From: an uncultured Clostridia bacterium
Lineage (GTDB): Bacteria; Bacillota; Clostridia; TANB77; CAG-508
DNA: 12,001 bases
Assembly: GCA_934184665.1 (NCBI GenBank)
Contig: CAKPSX010000030.1
Span: 1 to 12,001 of the forward strand
Direction: 5' to 3'
Position numbers and translations under genes: made by a program. The notes under the pieces are model-generated. The model was not told where the DNA came from. It saw nothing but the letters and a program-made list of their open reading frames with translations, and did no database searches. Positions 5,214 through 12,001 of the stretch are shown here, piece after piece (the first letter of the stretch is position 1; each line of letters opens with the position of its first letter).

Positions 5214-5312
5214 CATCTCCAGAAAACGTGAGAAAACATGTCAAGACATCTCCAAGAAACGTGAAAATATGTATAAAATCATCTCCAAAAAACGTGAAAA
5301 AACTTGATGTTT
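5214..5312 (+). repeat. Three direct repeats, exact 33-bp period, overlapping a promoter
   Basis: Copies begin at 5214, 5247 and 5280. Each carries CATCTCCA, two variable bases, then AAACGTGA, and continues A-rich; about 17 of the first 18 positions are identical. The 33-bp period is close to three helical turns, so a bound protein would see all copies on one DNA face. The third copy covers the -35 box of the promoter at 5304-5332, as expected of an operator. Two alternatives: a small dispersed repeat family, or translated repeats, because the period is a multiple of three and the array is open in one frame (SPxNVxK pattern), though without ATG or ribosome binding site. Upstream, 5142-5213 is AT-rich with nothing recognisable. 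Confidence 0.8.
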
Positions 5313-5332
5313 TATAAAGAAAGTAATATAAT
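5304..5332 (+). promoter_or_regulatory. Near-consensus promoter of the DUF4143 ATPase gene
   Basis: TTGATG (5304-5309), 17-base spacer, perfect TATAAT (5327-5332). The -35 lies inside the third 33-bp repeat. Predicted start near 5339, with AAAGGAG at 5352-5357 before the ATG at 5365. Confidence 0.8.
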
Positions 5333-5364
5333 AACAATAAGAATATAGAAAAAGGAGAACGGTT

Positions 5365-6666
5365 ATGAAAAGAAAAATTTACAAAGATTTGCTTAACTGG
5401 AAAGAAAATTCTATTGATATACCATTAATGATTATTGGAGCAAGACAAATAGGAAAAACATATATAATAAAAGAATTTTGTAAGAATGAATTTGAAAATT
5501 ATATGTATATTAATTTATTAGATAATCCACAAATAGTTGATTTATTTGAGCAATCTATACCAACAGAGGAAAAATTTACAAAAATGCAATTGATATTAAA
5601 TGAGAAGATAGATTTAGAAAAAACAATAATATTCTTTGATGAAATTCAATTAAGCGAAAAGTTAATAAGCAATTTAAAATATTTCTGTGAATCAGATAAG
5701 CCATTCAAAATTATATGTGCAGGAAGTTTGTTAGGTGTTAAAATAAATCGATTCCACTCATCATTTCCTGTAGGAAAAGTAAAAATGGAATATATGTACC
5801 CAATGGACTTTGAAGAATTTTTGATGGCAACATCTACTCAAGGATTAATTGATGAAATTTATAAGTGTTATAATGAAGTAATTCCAATGACAAATGCTTT
5901 ACATGAAAAACTATTAAATTTATATAGATTATATCTATGTGTAGGAGGCATGCCACAAGCGGTACAAAATATAGTTGATGTAAACCAAAATATATTTGAT
6001 TTTGATAAGAATATTGTTAAAAATATAATAGAATCATATTTAAACGACATGAACCAATATATTTTAAATAATACAGAAAAATCACGAATAGAATCAATTT
6101 ATAAATCAATTCCTAGTCAATTAGGAAATGTAAGTAATAAATTTCAATATGCGAAAATCAATTCAAATGCTAGAAGTAGAGATTATGAAACAGCATTACA
6201 ATGGTTGATTTCTAGTACTATGATTTATAAATGCAACTTATTAAAAACAATTCAAATTCCACCTAAAGCATATATAGATGAAGAATATTTTAAATTATAT
6301 ATAAGTGATGTAGGATTACTTACATCCTTGTTAGAAATTCAATATAATGATATTCTTTTAGATAATGACTTTTTATATAAAGAAAATATTGCAGAGAATT
6401 ATATGGCTGCACAATTAGTTAGAAATGGAGCTAGCCTGTACTATTGGAAATCAAACAGTGATGCTGAAATAGATTTTATTTTATATAATAAAGATGGTTT
6501 AATACCAATAGAAGTAAAGGCTTCTGATAATACCACATCTAAAAGTTTAAATAGCTATATAAAAAAATATAATCCTAAATATTCTATAAGAGTTTCTAGT
6601 AAAAATTTTGGATTTGAAAATAATATAAAATCGATACCATTATATGCTGCATTTTTGATAAGATAA
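5365..6666 (+). CDS. AAA_14/DUF4143 ATPase
   Basis: A 433-residue ATPase of the widespread AAA_14 plus DUF4143 type, whose cellular role is not established. Walker A GARQIGKT at 25-32; Walker B IIFFDEIQ at 88-95; a sensor-like GSLLG at 120-124; the family signature FPVGKVKMEYMYPMDFEEF at 134-152; YLCVGGMPQAV at 190-200; then DUF4143. The C-terminal part (about 340-433) has E344, D370 (AEIDFIL) and E383-V-K385 (PIEVKA), the spacing of a PD-(D/E)XK nuclease-like fold, apparently with all acidic residues and the lysine kept. The gene is full length, stands alone with a strong promoter and the 33-bp repeats upstream, and has no partner gene beside it. It looks like an accessory insertion between 6S RNA and dnaE, though its base composition matches its neighbours. 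Nuclease activity is inference. Confidence 0.92.
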   Translation: MKRKIYKDLLNWKENSIDIPLMIIGARQIGKTYIIKEFCKNEFENYMYINLLDNPQIVDLFEQSIPTEEKFTKMQLILNEKIDLEKTIIFFDEIQLSEKLISNLKYFCESDKPFKIICAGSLLGVKINRFHSSFPVGKVKMEYMYPMDFEEFLMATSTQGLIDEIYKCYNEVIPMTNALHEKLLNLYRLYLCVGGMPQAVQNIVDVNQNIFDFDKNIVKNIIESYLNDMNQYILNNTEKSRIESIYKSIPSQLGNVSNKFQYAKINSNARSRDYETALQWLISSTMIYKCNLLKTIQIPPKAYIDEEYFKLYISDVGLLTSLLEIQYNDILLDNDFLYKENIAENYMAAQLVRNGASLYYWKSNSDAEIDFILYNKDGLIPIEVKASDNTTSKSLNSYIKKYNPKYSIRVSSKNFGFENNIKSIPLYAAFLIR

Positions 6667-6690
6667 ATTGTATTCTTGTTGTTAAAGCAA

Positions 6691-6735
6691 TCAACCTGCA
6701 GTATGTTTCAGAGCTTTTTTGTGCATAAAGGTTGA
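6691..6735 (+). other. Imperfect long-loop inverted repeat between the ATPase gene and dnaE
   Basis: TCAACCTGCA (6691-6700) and TGCA...AGGTTGA (6722-6725, 6729-6735) can pair as an interrupted stem around a loop containing GAGCTTTTTT. It may be a weak transcription stop for the ATPase gene or a leader structure. The T-run lies inside the loop, so it is not a classical terminator. Confidence 0.2.
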
Positions 6736-6743
6736 AAAACTAC

Positions 6744-6772
6744 TTTAAAAAGCAAGAAAATTGTGTTAAAAT
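6744..6772 (+). promoter_or_regulatory. Promoter of dnaE
   Basis: TTTAAA (6744-6749), 17-base spacer, TAAAAT (6767-6772) with TG one base before the -10. Predicted start near 6779, just before the ribosome binding site. This places the earlier TTG start (6732) outside the transcript. Confidence 0.5.
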
Positions 6773-6800
6773 AGCAACAAAAGGGAAAAGGAGAAATAAT

Positions 6801-9800
6801 ATGTCAGAGTTTGTACATTTACACATACATAGTGAATTCAGTTTATTAGATGGAGCAAATAGAATAAAAGATTTACCTGTAAGAGCAAAAGAGCTAGGAA
6901 TGAAAGCAATGGCAATAACAGACCATGGAGTAATGTATGGAGCTATTGACTTTTATAAAGCATGTAAAAAAGAAGGAATAAAACCAATAATAGGTTGTGA
7001 GGTATATGTAGCACAAAGGTCAAGGTTTAATAAAGAACCTAATATAGATAATAGATATAATCATCTAATATTGTTAGCAAAAGATAATCAAGGGTACAAG
7101 AATTTGTGTAAATTGGTTTCAATAGGCTTTACTGAAGGATATTATTATAAGCCAAGAATAGATGCGGAAGTTATAGAAAAATATCATGAAGGGATAGTTT
7201 GTTTAAGTGGCTGTTTGGCAGGAGCTGTGAGTCAGGCTCTATTAAATGGTCAAGAAGAAAAAGCAGAGGAAATTGCATTATGGTATAAAAAAGTATTTGG
7301 AGAAGATTATTATATAGAAATTCAGAATAATGGTATAAGAGAACAAGTTTTAATAAATCAAAAATTAATACAACTTGCAAGAAAGCTAGATATACCTTTA
7401 GCTGCAACAAATGATGCTCACTATTTAAAAAAAGAAGATGCATATAATCATGAAATATTATTGTGTATTCAAACAGGAAAAAGAATGAGTGATGAAGATA
7501 GAATGAAGTTTGAAACAGATGAATTATATGTTAAATCACCAGAAGAAATGAGTGAATATTTTGCGGCATTTCCAGATGCAATAGAAAACACAGTAAAAAT
7601 TGCAGATAAATGCAATGTGGAGTTTGTGTTTGGTCACACAATATTACCTAATTATGATGTACCACCTGAGTTTGAAACACATTATGATTTTCTAAAAAAA
7701 TTATGTGATGATGGAATAAAAAAGAGATATGGAGAAAATCCATCAGAAGAAATAATTAAAAGAGCCGAATACGAATTAGGTATAATAAAAAAGATGGGGT
7801 ATGTTGATTATTACTTAATAGTATGGGATTTTATACATTATGCTAAAAGTAATAATATACCAGTAGGACCAGGTAGAGGTTCTGGAGCAGGTTCGATACT
7901 TGCATATGCAATAGAAATTACAGATATAGACCCAATGAAATATGGATTACTATTTGAGAGATTTTTAAATCCAGAAAGAATAAGTATGCCTGATTTTGAT
8001 GTTGATTTTTGCTATGAACATAGACAAGATGTAATAGATTATGTGTCAAGAAAATATGGACATGAACATGTATCACAGATAATTACATTTGGAACGATGT
8101 CAGCAAGAATGGTAATAAGAGATGTTGCAAGAGTGTTGGATTTTCCATATGCAGAAGCAGATAAGCTTGCTAAAATGATACCAAATGAATTACATATAAC
8201 AATAAAAAAAGCATTGGAGCAAAACAAAGAATTAAATAATTTATATGAAAATAATCAAGAAATACATAAATTGTTAGAAATTGCCATGGGGCTTGAAGGA
8301 ATGCCAAGACAGGCGTCAACACATGCATGTGGTGTAGTAATAACAAAAGAGCCAGTTGATTCATATGTTCCACTATATGTTAGAGATAATCAAATATCAA
8401 CACAATATATAATGACAACACTTGAAGAACTTGGACTTCTAAAAATGGACTTTTTAGGATTAAGAACATTAACAGTAATACAAGATACAATAAATCTAGT
8501 AAAACAAGGAAAAGGAATAGATGTAGAGTTTGACAAAGAAATGGCAGATCCTAAAGTATATAAATTATGGCAACAAGGAAAATCATGTGGAATATTCCAA
8601 TTTGAATCACAAGGAATGACAAACTTCATGAAAGAACTAAAGCCAGACTGCTTAGAAGATATAATAGCTGGTGTTTCATTATATAGACCTGGACCAATGG
8701 ATCAAATACCAAGATATATTAGAGGAAAACAAAACCCTGGACATAATGAGTATACACATCCTAGTCTTGAACCAATATTAAATGTAACATATGGTTGTAT
8801 GGTATATCAAGAACAAGTAATGCAAATAGTTAGAGATTTAGCAGGATATTCTCTTGGTAGAGCAGATTTAGTTCGTAGGGCGATGGGTAAAAAGAAACTT
8901 GATGTAATGGCAAAAGAAAGAGAAGTTTTTATAAATGGGCAAGTTGATGAAAATGGAAATGTAGTAGTTCCAGGTTGTGTGCGAAATGGAATAGATGCAG
9001 AATCGGCAAATAAGATATTTGATGAAATGGCAGAATTCGCAAAATATGCGTTTAATAAATCACATGCAGCATGTTATGCAGTCGTGGCATATAGAACAGC
9101 ATATCTAAAAGCATATTATCCAGCAGAATTTATGGCATCAATGCTTAACAGCTTTTTAGGAAATCTTGATAAAGTACCTGCATATATTGATGAGTGTAAA
9201 AAACTTGGAATAGAAATATTAAAACCAGATATAAATATGAGTAGCACAAAATTCACTGTAGAAAATGGTAAAATACGTTTTGGATTGGGAAGTATTAAAA
9301 ATGTTGGAATACAGCCTGTAGAAAACATAATAAAAGAAAGAGAGCAAAATGGGGAATTTACGAGTTTTACAGATTTTTGTGAAAGAATGGCTGGAGAAGC
9401 GGTAAACAAAAAATGTATAGAAAGTTTAATTAAAGCAGGAACATTTGCAGAATTTCCAGAAACAAGAGCAACACTATTGAGTTCATTTGAAATAATAATA
9501 GATACAATACAAAGTTATAATAAAAAAGGAATGAATGGGCAAGTTTCTATGTTTGATTTAGGTGGATCAGAAGAAGACAATAATTTAAATGAAATAAAAT
9601 ATAATTTTGTTGAAAAACCAGAATTAAGTGAAAAAGAGTTATTATCAATGGAAAAAGAAATGCTGGGAATATATGTTTCAGGACATCCACTTGAAAAAAT
9701 AAGAGAACAAATAATTGCTACAACAAATATAAATTCACTTCAAATGCATGAAATTGATGAAATAAATTCGGCTTCAGAAAATGGAGAAGATGTTATGAAT

Positions 9801-10304
9801 ATTAGTGTAAAAGAAAGAGAAAGATTTACTGATGGTCAAGATGTAAAAATAGCTGGAATAATTACATCTGTAAAAAAGAAATACACTAAAAATAATAAAT
9901 TAATGGCATTTGTAACATTAGAAGATTTATATGGAACAGCGGAAATAATTGTGTTTGAATCAACATATTTGAAAGCACAAGATATATTGATAGAAGAAAA
10001 TATTGTAACAATTGATGGAAGATTGAGTATAAGAGAAGATGAGGAAACAAAAATTGTTGCAAAAGACATAAAAAATTTTGGAGAAAACAAAAAGAAATTA
10101 CTAACCTTAGACATTACTAATATAAATGAAGAACAAAAAGCTAAATTAAGAGGTGCAATAAAATTCTTTACAGGTGAGCAAAACAATATAGGTGTTGCAA
10201 TAAAAATTGGAGAAGAGCTAAAATCATGTGGTGCAATATATTTAACAGAAGAAATTTTGAGATTTTTTGAAAGCATTGTTGGAAAAGAAAATTGTAAAAT
10301 TTAA
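6801..10304 (+). CDS. dnaE: DNA polymerase III alpha subunit DnaE
   Basis: A C-family replicative polymerase of 1167 residues. Order: PHP domain (about 1-210), palm with catalytic PDFDVDF (397-403; D400 and D402) and the third Asp in KMDFLGL (D550), fingers and helix-hairpin-helix region, the clamp-binding motif QVSMFDL from residue 914, and an OB fold (about 1015-1090). In Bacillota with two C-family polymerases, PolC is the main replicase and DnaE extends primers; a polC gene is not visible here. PHP metal-ligand candidates are all present: H8, H10, D41-H42, E67, H88, C138, D205 and H207, unlike E. coli DnaE, so proofreading-type or phosphatase-like activity is possible. ATG at 6801 is chosen because AAAAGGAG precedes it and the family start is MxEFVHLHxHSEFS; the longer reading from TTG 6732 lacks support. 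Confidence 0.97.
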   Translation: MSEFVHLHIHSEFSLLDGANRIKDLPVRAKELGMKAMAITDHGVMYGAIDFYKACKKEGIKPIIGCEVYVAQRSRFNKEPNIDNRYNHLILLAKDNQGYKNLCKLVSIGFTEGYYYKPRIDAEVIEKYHEGIVCLSGCLAGAVSQALLNGQEEKAEEIALWYKKVFGEDYYIEIQNNGIREQVLINQKLIQLARKLDIPLAATNDAHYLKKEDAYNHEILLCIQTGKRMSDEDRMKFETDELYVKSPEEMSEYFAAFPDAIENTVKIADKCNVEFVFGHTILPNYDVPPEFETHYDFLKKLCDDGIKKRYGENPSEEIIKRAEYELGIIKKMGYVDYYLIVWDFIHYAKSNNIPVGPGRGSGAGSILAYAIEITDIDPMKYGLLFERFLNPERISMPDFDVDFCYEHRQDVIDYVSRKYGHEHVSQIITFGTMSARMVIRDVARVLDFPYAEADKLAKMIPNELHITIKKALEQNKELNNLYENNQEIHKLLEIAMGLEGMPRQASTHACGVVITKEPVDSYVPLYVRDNQISTQYIMTTLEELGLLKMDFLGLRTLTVIQDTINLVKQGKGIDVEFDKEMADPKVYKLWQQGKSCGIFQFESQGMTNFMKELKPDCLEDIIAGVSLYRPGPMDQIPRYIRGKQNPGHNEYTHPSLEPILNVTYGCMVYQEQVMQIVRDLAGYSLGRADLVRRAMGKKKLDVMAKEREVFINGQVDENGNVVVPGCVRNGIDAESANKIFDEMAEFAKYAFNKSHAACYAVVAYRTAYLKAYYPAEFMASMLNSFLGNLDKVPAYIDECKKLGIEILKPDINMSSTKFTVENGKIRFGLGSIKNVGIQPVENIIKEREQNGEFTSFTDFCERMAGEAVNKKCIESLIKAGTFAEFPETRATLLSSFEIIIDTIQSYNKKGMNGQVSMFDLGGSEEDNNLNEIKYNFVEKPELSEKELLSMEKEMLGIYVSGHPLEKIREQIIATTNINSLQMHEIDEINSASENGEDVMNISVKERERFTDGQDVKIAGIITSVKKKYTKNNKLMAFVTLEDLYGTAEIIVFESTYLKAQDILIEENIVTIDGRLSIREDEETKIVAKDIKNFGENKKKLLTLDITNINEEQKAKLRGAIKFFTGEQNNIGVAIKIGEELKSCGAIYLTEEILRFFESIVGKENCKI

Positions 10305-10324
10305 AGGCGACATATGTCGCCTTT
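10303..10324. terminator. Bidirectional hairpin between dnaE and the convergent P-type ATPase gene
   Basis: Perfect 9-bp arms AAAGGCGAC / GTCGCCTTT around ATAT, a 22-bp palindrome that includes two bases of the dnaE stop codon. The T-tails are short (TTTATTGT on plus, TTTAAATTTT on minus), but the GC-rich stem and position between convergent genes support a shared terminator. Confidence 0.75.
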
Positions 10325-10339
10325 ATTGTATTGAGAATG

Positions 10340-12001
10340 TTATATCCATTCTCCAAATCTTTTAATATAAACTTTTTTAGCAAAGATTGCAACAAAACAA
10401 TATAGAATTGGAACACCTATAATTATTGTAAAATATTTAGGAGCAAGTCCTACCAAACCTATAGAATGACCTATAAATGTATAAGGTATAATGATTGCAA
10501 CTATGCTTAGTAATATTGAAGAAAAATATACAGCTTTTGAGGCATGACTTTGTTTAAAAGGTACTTTAGCAGTTCTAATTACATGCATACCCATTAAGTT
10601 CGAAACAACACTATAAGTAAACCAAATTGTTTGGAATATAGCAGCTTCACGAACTCCAAATACAAACCATACTAGTGCAAATACAATTAAATCAAAGGCA
10701 GAGCTAAGTGGCCCCATAAATAACATAAAGTTTTTCAAACTTTTTACATTAAATTTCTTAGGCTTATTTAAATATTCTTCATCAACATTATCTAAAGGTA
10801 AAGTCAATTGTCCAAAATCATATAATAGACCTTCTACTAATAATTGAATTGGTGTTTCTGGTAAGAATGGAAGTAATATACTTGCAATTATTACAGACAT
10901 AACTTCTCCAAAATTGAAGCTGGCAGCTAACTTAATATATTTCATTAAATTGGCAAAAGTGTGTCTACCTTCTTTTACACCATCTAACAATACATGTAAA
11001 TCTTTTTCAAGTAATATTATATCGGCAGATTCTTTTGCAATATCAACAGCAGTATCAACAGAGACACCTACATCTGAATTTATAAGTGAAGGACTATCAT
11101 TTATACCATCACCCATATATCCAACAATATTTCCAGAATCTTTTAATAATCTTACAACACGAGCTTTCTGTATAGGAGAAAGTTTTGCAAAAATATTAGT
11201 TTTCTTTATAATTCTTTTAACAGCAATATCAGGTAGTTTGTCTAATTGTGTACCAGTAATAATTTCTTTAGATTTTATTCCAACTTTATCACATACACAT
11301 TTTGTAACTTCTACATTATCACCTGTTAAAACTACTACTCTAATACCATTTTTGTTTAACATTTCAATTGATGATTTGGCAGATTCTTTTGGTGGATCTA
11401 AAAATCCAATAAAACCCATAAGAACCATGTTCTTTTCATCTGAAACTCCAAAACCAGAAGATTTATCTAAATCATTTTTTTGACATACTGCTATAACACG
11501 AAGCCCTTGCTTGTTTAAGTCTTTTGCAATACTTTTTATATTATTTTTAATTTCATTTGTTATTGGCGAAACTTTTCCTTGATAATCAACTAATGTAGAT
11601 ATACTTAATATTTCTTCAACAGCACCTTTTGTAATTAATTGTGTTTTTGTTCCATCATTCACAATAACAGAAAGTCTACGTCTTGAAAAGTCAAATGGAA
11701 TTTCATCAACTAATTTATATTTAGTAGAAAATTCCTCCATACCATTTTCATTACCACGATTTATAACAGCTTCATCTATATTACTGCGTAATCCTGTTTG
11801 AAAATATGAATTTAGAAAAGCATGTTTTAAAACTCGTAAATCTTCATTTCCTATAATATCAAGGTATTTTTCAAGAACGATTTTATCTTCTGTTAGTGTT
11901 CCTGTTTTATCAGTACACAAAATGTTCATTGCACCAAAACTTTGAATTGAATCAAGTTTTTTTACAATAGTTTTCTTTTTTGACATTCGTAAAGCACCTT
12001 T
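10340..12001 (-). CDS. mgtA: MgtA-type P-type cation ATPase, 3' part (5' end outside window)
   Basis: The reading frame runs open through 12001, and its first visible codons (KGALRMSKKK) join the usual sequence before the phosphorylation loop, so the internal ATG at 11986 is not the start. Visible: phosphorylation motif CTDKTGTLTEDK (D31 of the visible part), nucleotide-binding KGAVEEIL, the domain junction FLDPPKESA, TGDN, the hinge GDGINDSPSL, then four to six membrane segments. Signature stretches LDSIQSFGAMNIL and YDFGQLTLPLDN place it in or near the magnesium-translocating (P3B) group, which imports Mg2+ using ATP. In M5 the usual NFGN is NFGE (N363, E366), and in M6 the usual QNLxYD is EGLLYD (390-395), so the ion bound may differ. 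At least 553 residues are visible; the N-terminal half, including M1-M4, is not. Confidence 0.88.
   Translation of the reverse strand, partial: KGALRMSKKKTIVKKLDSIQSFGAMNILCTDKTGTLTEDKIVLEKYLDIIGNEDLRVLKHAFLNSYFQTGLRSNIDEAVINRGNENGMEEFSTKYKLVDEIPFDFSRRRLSVIVNDGTKTQLITKGAVEEILSISTLVDYQGKVSPITNEIKNNIKSIAKDLNKQGLRVIAVCQKNDLDKSSGFGVSDEKNMVLMGFIGFLDPPKESAKSSIEMLNKNGIRVVVLTGDNVEVTKCVCDKVGIKSKEIITGTQLDKLPDIAVKRIIKKTNIFAKLSPIQKARVVRLLKDSGNIVGYMGDGINDSPSLINSDVGVSVDTAVDIAKESADIILLEKDLHVLLDGVKEGRHTFANLMKYIKLAASFNFGEVMSVIIASILLPFLPETPIQLLVEGLLYDFGQLTLPLDNVDEEYLNKPKKFNVKSLKNFMLFMGPLSSAFDLIVFALVWFVFGVREAAIFQTIWFTYSVVSNLMGMHVIRTAKVPFKQSHASKAVYFSSILLSIVAIIIPYTFIGHSIGLVGLAPKYFTIIIGVPILYCFVAIFAKKVYIKRFGEWI

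Noticed and set aside
5214..5312. 33-bp repeats as a CRISPR array
   Set aside because: The period is 33 bases in total, leaving only about 15 variable bases between cores; repeat-spacer units are normally around 60-75 bases, and no cas gene is present.
6732..6800. Extended N-terminus of DnaE from TTG at 6732
   Set aside because: The start would lie upstream of the predicted transcription start, has no ribosome binding site, and the family N-terminus MSEFVHLH begins at 6801 behind AAAAGGAG.
9836..10276. 146-codon minus-strand frame inside dnaE
   Set aside because: Antisense to the conserved OB-fold and C-terminal part of dnaE; serine/isoleucine/phenylalanine-rich composition typical of an antisense shadow.
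5365..10304. DUF4143 ATPase and dnaE as one operon
   Set aside because: A gap of 134 bases and a separate extended -10 promoter before dnaE make independent transcription more likely, although read-through is not excluded because no strong terminator lies between them.
10914..11483. 189-codon plus-strand frame inside the P-type ATPase gene
   Set aside because: It is the antisense shadow of a strongly conserved P-type ATPase coding region, rich in S/T/I as such shadows are, with no ribosome binding site or recognisable domain.
11984..11986. ATG at 11986 as the start of the P-type ATPase gene
   Set aside because: The reading frame continues upstream to the window edge with residues (KGALR) expected inside the family just before the phosphorylation loop, and no ribosome binding site is present.

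Overview
The window is strongly AT-rich (A/T-ending codons, AGA for nearly all arginines, oligo-A and oligo-T spacers, good AGGAGG ribosome binding sites) and uses the standard code. The rpsF-ssb-rpsR order, a two-domain nucleoside kinase of the clostridial type, an H-type small acid-soluble spore protein and a Firmicutes-like 6S RNA together point to a low-GC, spore-forming Clostridia member of the Bacillota, possibly an uncultured gut lineage. Species cannot be read from the sequence.

Layout. 1-113: tRNA-Gly(TCC) and its terminator. 114-1322: the rpsF-ssb-rpsR operon (S6, SSB, S18), ending in a strong hairpin terminator. 1349-1689: sspH on the minus strand, divergent from a consensus promoter that drives 1690-3641, an operon of a nucleoside kinase with a threonyl-tRNA-synthetase-like N-terminal half and an overlapping RNHCP-domain gene. 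3654-4002: back-to-back hairpins, then rpmB (L28) on the minus strand with its own promoter. 4078-4803: rdgB/HAM1-type NTP pyrophosphatase, preceded by a seven-codon leader ORF whose stop overlaps the rdgB start. 4878-5141: 6S RNA with its own promoter. 5214-5332: three 33-bp direct repeats, the last covering the -35 box of a near-consensus promoter, followed by a stand-alone AAA_14/DUF4143 ATPase (5365-6666). 6744-10304: dnaE, the replicative polymerase alpha subunit. 10303-10324: a palindromic terminator shared with the convergent 3' part of an MgtA-type P-type ATPase gene (10340-12001), cut by the window edge.

Most of the window is core housekeeping: translation (S6, S18, L28, tRNA-Gly), replication and repair (SSB, DnaE, RdgB), and global transcription control (6S RNA). 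The unit that looks accessory is the repeat-promoter-DUF4143 block inserted between 6S RNA and dnaE. The points most worth following are that 33-bp repeat array, the unusual substitutions at expected specificity positions in RdgB and in the MgtA-like pump, and the translational coupling of the kinase with the RNHCP protein. I see no CRISPR array, insertion sequence, prophage or complete multigene defence system.
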